From the NCBI GenBank assembly GCA_937138955.1, contig CAKZPJ010000117.1, positions 1 through 12,262 on the forward strand: DNA of 12,262 bases, read 5' to 3'. The notes under the pieces are model-generated. The model worked only from the letters and a program-made list of their open reading frames with translations. It had not been told where the DNA came from and did no database searches. Shown here in pieces: positions 8,050-12,262 of this stretch (within the stretch, counting starts at the first letter, position 1; each line of letters opens with the position of its first letter). The DNA comes from an uncultured Flammeovirgaceae bacterium. GTDB taxonomy: Bacteria; Bacteroidota; Bacteroidia; Cytophagales; Cyclobacteriaceae. A program made the translations under genes and the position numbers.

Positions 8050-8169
8050 TTACACGAGATTTCTCGCCATCAATTTAGCCTGCTCCAATACTGTTTCGGT
8101 TGTCTGCTTTTCTAAGTCCGGCGGGTAACCGTTTTTTCTGAGGATGCGCTTGACGGTGGTGCCCTTATG
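8050..8169 (-). pseudogene. hsdR: remnant of type I restriction HsdR subunit C-terminus
   Basis: On the minus strand, 39 codons and a TAA read [19 protein letters not shown] then [19 protein letters not shown]. From memory of the family, this matches the extreme C-terminus of type I restriction endonuclease R subunits (the DUF3387 region), which typically has VKR-LLRKYGYPPD followed by a helix ETVLEQAEL and ends shortly after. An in-frame TAG precedes the fragment, and the preceding roughly 20 codons are only weakly protein-like. The rest of the thousand-residue protein and hsdM/hsdS are absent. It is therefore the tail of a deleted gene, left close to the 3' end of tRNA-Arg(CCU), where restriction islands commonly insert. 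Confidence 0.6.
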
Positions 8170-8300
8170 CTATCGTTGTTCCAAATAAGCCGTTTTAATA
8201 GTAAATAGGCTACTAACGGCTGGAAAATTAAAGTATTGTTTCCCGGAATAAAGTTTATAAGTGTATATAACTGATAATCAGGAACTTAATATTTAAAAAA

Positions 8301-8372
8301 TAGCCCCGGAAGGAATCGAACCTACATCTAAGCTTTAGGAAAGCCCTATTCTATCCATTGAACTACGGGGCC
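8301..8372 (-). tRNA. tRNA-Arg(CCU)
   Basis: Read on the minus strand, the 72-nt gene folds into a cloverleaf: acceptor GGCCCCG/CGGGGCT (first pair G-U), D arm GTTC/GAAT with GG and A20 in the loop, anticodon arm GGGCT/AGCTT with loop TTCCTAA, a 4-base variable region, and T arm GTAGG/CCTTC around TTCGATT. The anticodon CCT decodes AGG. A20 and C35 are known arginine identity elements. One T-stem pair is a T-T mismatch. CCA is not encoded, and a run of six T follows the 3' end directly, suggesting termination. The gene's 3' end faces the decayed region. Confidence 0.93.
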
Positions 8373-8484
8373 AGTAAAATAGCGGCAAAGTTCTGCTCAC
8401 TCAGCTATTAATAGGGTAGCCGATGAGTAATTCAGTGCGCCAAAGGTAGTAAAATCAGTTACGACGATCAATCACTTCTTTGCG

Positions 8485-8503
8485 GAGTATTTAACTAATA
8501 CTC
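8485..8503. promoter_or_regulatory. palindrome upstream of the ABC transporter, possible operator
   Basis: GAGTATT (8485-8491) and AATACTC (8497-8503) form a perfect 7-bp inverted repeat around a 5-base centre, about 60 bases upstream of the ABC transporter start. The size and position fit a dimeric repressor site or the promoter region. A TTTG at 8479-8482 and a TTTG at 8504-8507 flank it, but their spacing does not match the Bacteroidota promoter well. Binding protein unknown. Confidence 0.4.
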
Positions 8504-8526
8504 TTTGGTGTATGTTAACAATTTTC

Positions 8527-8543
8527 AGACGGCTTACCCGTCT
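8527..8543 (+). promoter_or_regulatory. 6-bp leader hairpin before the ABC transporter
   Basis: AGACGG (8527-8532) pairs perfectly with CCGTCT (8538-8543) around a 5-base loop. It ends 8 bases before the ribosome binding site, so it could protect the mRNA 5' end or affect initiation. There is no T-run after it. Confidence 0.35.
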
Positions 8544-8551
8544 ACCACTTC

Positions 8552-8556
8552 GGAGG
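8552..8556 (+). promoter_or_regulatory. strong Shine-Dalgarno site GGAGG
   Basis: GGAGG lies 7 bases before the ATG at 8564 and fixes that start. Strong sites are uncommon in Bacteroidota, and none of the other genes in this window has one, so this gene may be translated more efficiently or under different control. Confidence 0.7.
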
Positions 8557-8563
8557 AAAATTT

Positions 8564-10423
8564 ATGGCTAAAAAAAATCAATCTAATTATTCGTCTCAAT
8601 CCGAGAAGCTTTCGTTTAAAGAACGCTTCCGGGCACTGCGTACCATTCCACCTTTTTTTCGCCTGATTTGGCAAACCAGCCCTGCTCTGTTTACTGCCAA
8701 CGTAGTTTTACGAATTGTTCGGGCAGCGGTACCCGTAACGGTTCTTTATATCGGTAAACTAATTATCGACGAAGTGGTGCGGCTCACGCAAACAGCGGGT
8801 GAACCAGATTTAACGTACTTGCTTACCCTTATCGGAATTGAGTTTGCTATCGCTATTGTGTCAGATGCAATCAATCGCTCTACCGTTTTATTGGATAGCC
8901 TGTTGGGCGACAAATTTGCCAATGAAACTTCAGTACGACTCATGCAGCATGCTGGGACGCTAGATTTACAGCAGTTTGAAGATGCTGATTTCTACGACAA
9001 AATGGAGCGCGCTCGTCGGCAGACCAACCGACGTACTAGCCTCATGTCGCAGGTGCTGGGGCAGTTCCAAAGTTTAATTACAATTGCCTTTCTGGCGGTA
9101 GGTCTCATTGCATTGAGTCCCTGGCTAATTGCTTTAATAGCAGTGGCAGTAATACCGGCTTTCTTGGGAGAAACGCATTTTAATGAACGAAGCTACTCGC
9201 TGAACCGCCAGTGGACTCCCGAGCGACGCGAACTGGACTACTATCGGTTTATTGGTGCGAGTGATGAAACGGCTAAAGAGGTAAAGATATTTGGCTTGTC
9301 TGATTATCTGGTCAGTCAATTTGCTGCATTGGCGGACAAATATTACCAAGCCAACCGGAAAATTGCCATTTCGCGAGCTCGTTGGGGAAGTGCATTAGCG
9401 GCTATCGGCAGTGCCGGATACTACGGGGCCTACGTACTCATTGTGTTGCAAACGGTAAATGGTCAACTCAGTATTGGTGATCTAACCTTTCTGGCGGGTT
9501 CTTTTGCCCGCTTACGTAGTCAACTGGAGTCGGTGCTAAACCAGTTTTCTAGTATGGCTGAAGGGGCGTTGTACTTACAGGACTTCTTTGATTTTTTCGA
9601 AATGAAACCATTGTCTCAGCAGCAGTTGAATGGTAAAGGTCAAACTCTATTGGACTTTCCTCAGCCAATTCGGCAGGGCTTTGTGTTTGAGAATGTAGGG
9701 TTTAAGTACCCCAATACTGAAATATGGGCGGTGAAGGGATTAAACTTTACGCTACAGGCCGGAGAGAAACTAGCGCTGGTAGGAGAGAACGGGGCGGGCA
9801 AGACGACATTAATTAAACTTATCTCTCGACTCTACGATCCCAGTGAAGGCCGTATCTTACTGGATGGTAGGGATTTACGAGATTACGATTCAGAACAACT
9901 GCGCGCTGGAATTGGAGTGATTTTTCAAGATTTTGTCCGTTACCAGATGACGGCTGCTACCAATATTGCAGTAGGTAGTATCAGTGAACGCCAGAATTTA
10001 GCCAGAATTGATACTGCCGCCGATCGGGGCATGGCTAATCAGGTAATTAAGAAATTGCCGCAGGGCTACGACCAGATGATTGGCCGTCGTTTTGCTGAAG
10101 GGGTAAACCTGTCGGGAGGCGAGTGGCAGAAGATTGCGATTAGTCGCGCTTACATGCGCGACGCTCAGGTACTTATTCTAGATGAACCTACCGCCGCCCT
10201 AGATGCCCGAGCCGAATACGAAGTGTTTAAACGGTTCTCAGACTTGACTGCCGGAAAAACAGCTGTGTTGATCTCCCACCGCTTCTCTACTGTCCGGATG
10301 GCCAACCGAATTTTGGTGCTGGAAGGGGGGCAGTTACGCGAGATTGGTACGCATGAGGAGTTATTAGCCCAAGATGGCAAGTACGCCGAACTATTCAGTT
10401 TGCAGGCGCAAGGATATTTATAG
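8564..10423 (+). CDS. ABC transporter half-exporter (fused membrane and ATPase domains)
   Basis: This 619-residue protein joins an N-terminal exporter-type membrane domain (about residues 30-340, with hydrophobic segments near 42-64, 83-100, 170-200 and 275-298) to a nucleotide-binding domain. The ATPase motifs are complete: Walker A GENGAGKTT at 408-416, Q-loop at Gln455 in VIFQDF, signature NLSGGEWQK at 515-523, Walker B VLILDE ending at Glu541, and H-loop His572 in LISHRFST. It should act as a homodimer, or pair with an unseen partner, to export a lipid, peptide or drug across the inner membrane. Substrate cannot be read from sequence. It stands alone between two arginine tRNA genes, with its own leader, palindrome and a strong ribosome binding site. 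The stop is 46 bases from the tRNA-Arg(UCU) gene. Confidence 0.95.
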   Translation: MAKKNQSNYSSQSEKLSFKERFRALRTIPPFFRLIWQTSPALFTANVVLRIVRAAVPVTVLYIGKLIIDEVVRLTQTAGEPDLTYLLTLIGIEFAIAIVSDAINRSTVLLDSLLGDKFANETSVRLMQHAGTLDLQQFEDADFYDKMERARRQTNRRTSLMSQVLGQFQSLITIAFLAVGLIALSPWLIALIAVAVIPAFLGETHFNERSYSLNRQWTPERRELDYYRFIGASDETAKEVKIFGLSDYLVSQFAALADKYYQANRKIAISRARWGSALAAIGSAGYYGAYVLIVLQTVNGQLSIGDLTFLAGSFARLRSQLESVLNQFSSMAEGALYLQDFFDFFEMKPLSQQQLNGKGQTLLDFPQPIRQGFVFENVGFKYPNTEIWAVKGLNFTLQAGEKLALVGENGAGKTTLIKLISRLYDPSEGRILLDGRDLRDYDSEQLRAGIGVIFQDFVRYQMTAATNIAVGSISERQNLARIDTAADRGMANQVIKKLPQGYDQMIGRRFAEGVNLSGGEWQKIAISRAYMRDAQVLILDEPTAALDARAEYEVFKRFSDLTAGKTAVLISHRFSTVRMANRILVLEGGQLREIGTHEELLAQDGKYAELFSLQAQGYL

Positions 10424-10427
10424 ATCG

Positions 10428-10459
10428 TTTGTTCCTTCCGTTGGTTATATTTAGATTTG
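10428..10459 (+). promoter_or_regulatory. Bacteroidota-type promoter of the intron-bearing tRNA gene
   Basis: TTTG (10428-10431) and TAGATTTG (10452-10459), separated by 20 bases, match the known Bacteroidota consensus TTTG-N19-21-TAnnTTTG. The first tRNA base is 11 bases after the -7 element, so the transcript should begin only a few bases before the tRNA. This gives tRNA-Arg(UCU) its own promoter, independent of the ABC transporter. Confidence 0.65.
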
Positions 10460-10504
10460 TGCTATTAATGGTCCATTAGCTCAACTGGATAGAGCAACTG
10501 CCTT

Positions 10505-11162
10505 TAAGTTATAGGAGCCTTCTTAGGGAAACAGAAACCTAAGAAGTGGATGGTACTGTATCGGTGAAACCTGGCAAGCGAACAGAATCGTTAGATGATG
10601 TCGCCCAATGGCAATACCGAGGAAACCTTTGTATTACCCATGCGTTGGTTTGTTTGATGAAAGCACACCATACTAAATCGCTAGGTGACTTAGGAGTTTT
10701 GAAGGTTCAATGTAACCTATTTGAACAAGGATATATCCCTTGCATCCCGCTAACGGAGCACGCACCTTATGATTTGGTAGCGTGCGACGAGAGCGGATGT
10801 AAGAGAATACAAGTTAAGACCAGAAGTCTGTCGACCACCGGAACAATCTCGGTAAGGTTTCAGTCTTCTTGGGCTGGCAAGAATGGCACCCATATGGTAG
10901 ATTGGAAAAAGGATAGCCTCGATCTGGTAGCTGTCTACTGTCCTGAAACCGATGCGTGTTATTACTTTGATCATACCCGGTTCGGAAGAACGGTTACCTT
11001 GAGGGTAAAGACTTCTAAAAATAATCAAGCTAAGAAAATACATTTAGCAAATGATTATTTGAGGGTTCCGTAGAGGCCATACGTACCACGCCTGAAACGG
11101 CGAAGATATGGTCCAGACCACAAACAGCAACTACGCTGGCTGCGAAAGCAGTAGTTGGTACG
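10505..11162 (+). ncRNA. group I intron (IC3-like) in tRNA-Arg(UCU)
   Basis: The 658-nt insert has the full set of group I elements. P1 is exon CTT with guide GAG (10515-10517), giving the U-G pair at the 5' splice site. P10 is TAG (10512-10514) with exon CTA. P2 is CTTCTTAGG/CCTAAGAAG (10519-10546). P3 is TGGTAC..GT (10551-10559) with ACGTACCA (11081-11088). P4 is TCGGT/ACCGA (10561-10565, 10616-10620). P5 is CC/GG with P5a GCGA/TCGC. P6 is GGAAACC (10621-10627) with GGGTTCC (11063-11069). P7 is GGCCA (11075-11079) with TGGTC (11109-11113). P8 is CGCC/GGCG (11089-11102). P9 is CAACTA/TAGTTG with a GAAA-capped inner stem (11128-11157). The last base is the required G (11162). Without the P6 insert the core is about 223 nt, like the cyanobacterial and Azoarcus tRNA introns. 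Confidence 0.93.
10657..11073 (+). CDS. intron-encoded homing endonuclease, PD-(D/E)XK type
   Basis: The 138-residue product starts MKAHHTKSLGDLGVLKVQ and continues with EQGYIPCIPLTEHAPYDLV and CKRIQVKTR. This is the layout of group I intron-associated PD-(D/E)XK endonucleases (PDDEXK_5, prototype I-Ssp6803I from a cyanobacterial tRNA intron). The likely catalytic residues are Asp in PYDLV and Lys in QVK, with Gln in the place of the usual acid. The reading frame is open back to a GTG at 10546, but that part would lie in P3-P5 of the ribozyme, so the ATG at 10657, inside the P6 loop, is preferred. The stop TAG falls just past the 3' strand of P6, so the last codons also serve the ribozyme fold. 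It should cut intronless tRNA-Arg genes near the insertion site and promote intron homing. It has no evident Shine-Dalgarno site. Confidence 0.85.
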   Translation: MKAHHTKSLGDLGVLKVQCNLFEQGYIPCIPLTEHAPYDLVACDESGCKRIQVKTRSLSTTGTISVRFQSSWAGKNGTHMVDWKKDSLDLVAVYCPETDACYYFDHTRFGRTVTLRVKTSKNNQAKKIHLANDYLRVP

Positions 11163-11222
11163 CTAAGCAGTAGGTTTCAGGTTCGAGTCCTGAATGGATC
11201 ACTTTTCAATGGAATTATTAGG

Positions 11223-11260
11223 AAAAAGCACTTACGGAACTATATCCATAAGTGCTTTTT
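11223..11260. terminator. bidirectional intrinsic terminator
   Basis: AAAAAGCACTTA (11223-11234) pairs perfectly with TAAGTGCTTTTT (11249-11260), and a short inner GGA/TCC can extend the stem. Each strand ends in a T-run, so it can stop transcripts of the tRNA from the left and of the dipeptidase gene from the right. Confidence 0.85.
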
Positions 11261-11338
11261 CTTTGTCTATCTAAAAGCAAAACTTTCAACAGATAGATAG
11301 CAAGAGATTCTAAACTTCATCAAGGTAAGCCGAAATAG

Positions 11339-12262
11339 TCAACTCCAAGCTTCTCGATAAAAACGAATCCAGTTGAGGGAACAGATATTGGCAATGTCTT
11401 CTTCGGAATATCCTCGCGAGGTAAGTATATCGGGTATCTTTTGCAGGTCAGCAATAGTATCAACATCCTGGGGTGATTGTTCCGTGCCGAAGGCTCCATC
11501 CAGATCGGAGCCGATACCAACGTGGTGAGAGTTACCCGCTAATTGACAAATGTGGTCAATATGGTTAACTACGGTTTCCAGACTAATATTCTCACCTTTC
11601 GGAGTAGACGTTCCCCGAACCCAAGTGGGAGTCAACATCCAGGCATCTAATGCTACTCCAATGACTGCTCCTCGTTCAATCAGTGCCCGGAGCTGTTCGT
11701 CGGAAAATTGCCGATGATGGGGCACTAATGCTCGGCAATTGTTATGACTGGCACAGACTGCTCCTTGAAAGTGATCCAGTGCTTCCCAAAAGCTTTTATC
11801 GCACAAATGAGTAGTGTCCAGAATTATGTCGAGGCGATCCATTTCTTGCAGTAAGTCACGACCCTTCTGACCGATACCGCCGCTGGCGTCAGTGCCCTGA
11901 GCGTAGGTGCCGGGGCCGTAGTGGGCGGGGCCAATCGCCCGAAGGCCACTGGCGTAAGCCTGCTCCAGATGCCGAAAACTGACAATAGAATCTGCTCCCT
12001 CTAAACTGCGAATCATTCCAATAGGAGTTGTCTGAGGATTTTCTTCCCAGCTTATCAAATGAGCATCTAAAGATTCCTTATCGGCGATGGTAGTGATCTG
12101 CCCATCTTCTTCCATTGCTTGATACCAAGCTAACTGCGCCTGCGTCTGCGCCCAAGCCTGTTCCGGAGAATTCCAGCTGGCACCGGGCATCACGTTGTTC
12201 TTTTTAGCGTAGCGAGCAATCTGAGTTCCGACTACTACCCCAACATTTCCTTCGCGCAGACT
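11339..12262 (-). CDS. M19 family membrane dipeptidase (5' partial)
   Basis: This is a zinc peptidase of the renal dipeptidase family M19, which hydrolyses dipeptides, often with D-residues. The frame is open to the right edge, so about 307 C-terminal codons are visible and the N-terminal HxD metal ligands are outside the window. Visible family features, in order, are GVVVGTQIARYA, IRSLEGADSI with the bridging Glu, GLRAIGPAHYGPGTYAQG, LDTTHLCDKSFW and ASHNNCRAL with the two zinc-ligand His, and GIGSDLDGAFG with the catalytic-site Asp. The protein ends RFYREAWS. Whether it is exported cannot be seen. It converges on the tRNA gene, with a shared terminator between them, and is functionally unrelated to its neighbours. 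Confidence 0.93.
   Translation of the reverse strand, partial: SLREGNVGVVVGTQIARYAKKNNVMPGASWNSPEQAWAQTQAQLAWYQAMEEDGQITTIADKESLDAHLISWEENPQTTPIGMIRSLEGADSIVSFRHLEQAYASGLRAIGPAHYGPGTYAQGTDASGGIGQKGRDLLQEMDRLDIILDTTHLCDKSFWEALDHFQGAVCASHNNCRALVPHHRQFSDEQLRALIERGAVIGVALDAWMLTPTWVRGTSTPKGENISLETVVNHIDHICQLAGNSHHVGIGSDLDGAFGTEQSPQDVDTIADLQKIPDILTSRGYSEEDIANICSLNWIRFYREAWS

Larger units (their letters stand above)
7762..8300. other. decayed intergenic stretch with gene scraps
   Basis: This 540-base AT-rich stretch has no intact gene. It contains two probable gene remnants, a zinc-ribbon-like peptide frame on the plus strand and an HsdR C-terminal frame on the minus strand, each annotated separately. 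An imperfect inverted repeat, AGCCGTT (8188-8194) with AACGGCT (8215-8221), extended by TAGTA/TACTA inside, lies between the HsdR scrap and tRNA-Arg(CCU). A 69-codon open frame at 7906-8115 overlaps both scraps in the wrong frames and is not a gene. Confidence 0.6.
10470..11201 (+). tRNA. tRNA-Arg(UCU) split by a group I intron
   Basis: The 5' exon is 10470-10504 and the 3' exon 11163-11201, giving a 74-nt tRNA when joined. The pairing is consistent throughout: acceptor GGTCCAT/ATGGATC (one G-T pair) with discriminator A, D arm GCTC/GAGC with loop AACTGGATA, anticodon stem ACTGC/GCAGT, joined loop CTT+CTAA, variable region AGGTT, and T arm TCAGG/CCTGA around TTCGAGT. The joined anticodon is TCT, with A20 and C35 present as expected for arginine. 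The junction lies between anticodon positions 34 and 35. Other junctions would not end the intron in G or would give a wrong loop length. CCA is not encoded. It reads AGA, and AGG by wobble, so if it is the only UCU tRNA its maturation would depend on intron splicing. Confidence 0.93.

Noticed and set aside
7906..8115. 69-residue plus-strand open frame.
   Set aside because: It starts with TTG, has no family features, and overlaps the better supported zinc-ribbon and HsdR frames.
10546..10656. GTG start at 10546 giving a 175-residue endonuclease.
   Set aside because: The extra 37 codons lie in P2-P6 pairing strands and have no family similarity. The ATG at 10657 begins where the family homology starts, in the P6 loop.
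10470..11201. Reading the split tRNA as tRNA-Leu(UAA) from the contiguous 5' loop CTTTAAG, or as tRNA-Lys(UUU).
   Set aside because: The short variable region AGGTT excludes the Leu class II form. The Lys reading would end the intron in C instead of G. Only CTT+CTAA satisfies the terminal G, the U-G splice pair and a 7-base loop.
1..12262. CRISPR arrays, rRNA genes, plasmid or phage origins.
   Set aside because: No regularly spaced repeats, rRNA signatures or iteron clusters were seen.

Overview
The window suggests a member of the Bacteroidota, probably a free-living cytophaga-like bacterium. The evidence is a FecI-type ECF sigma factor of the Bacteroidota kind, a near-exact -33/-7 promoter of the Bacteroidota type (TTTG-N20-TAnnTTTG) in front of a tRNA, lipoprotein binding proteins, an exported sialate-O-acetylesterase-type enzyme, and mostly absent Shine-Dalgarno sequences. 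This placement is inference from gene style; no rRNA is present.

Region 1 (1-6221) is a compact plus-strand operon of moderate GC. In order it encodes a TRAP large permease (dctM, 5' end outside the window), a DctP-type TRAP binding protein, a second unrelated binding lipoprotein of the ABC_sub_bind type, an exported SGNH carbohydrate esterase, and an exported GH30-like glycosidase. The first four genes overlap their neighbours by 4 bases (ATGA, GTGA, ATGA), and the fifth follows after 11 bases. The likely job is trimming and deacetylating a glycan and importing a small acidic or sugar product. The glycosidase is cut at its 3' end by a 139-bp MITE-like element with perfect inverted ends.

Region 2 (6222-8300) is AT-rich and decayed. 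It holds the MITE, a long stretch with no recognisable gene, an ECF sigma factor with no ATG start and no anti-sigma partner, a possible zinc-ribbon transposase scrap, and a 39-codon scrap matching the C-terminus of a type I restriction HsdR subunit. It ends at the 3' end of tRNA-Arg(CCU) on the minus strand, a classic place for island insertion.

Region 3 (8373-11260) holds an ABC exporter half-transporter and then the most striking feature: a tRNA-Arg(UCU) gene split in the anticodon, between positions 34 and 35, by a 658-nt group I intron. P1 to P10, including the P3/P7 core, can be drawn from the sequence. A small PD-(D/E)XK-type homing endonuclease gene lies in the P6 loop. Both exons fold into a complete cloverleaf when joined. 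A bidirectional terminator closes the unit.

Region 4 (11339-12262, minus strand) is an M19 membrane dipeptidase gene running off the right edge.
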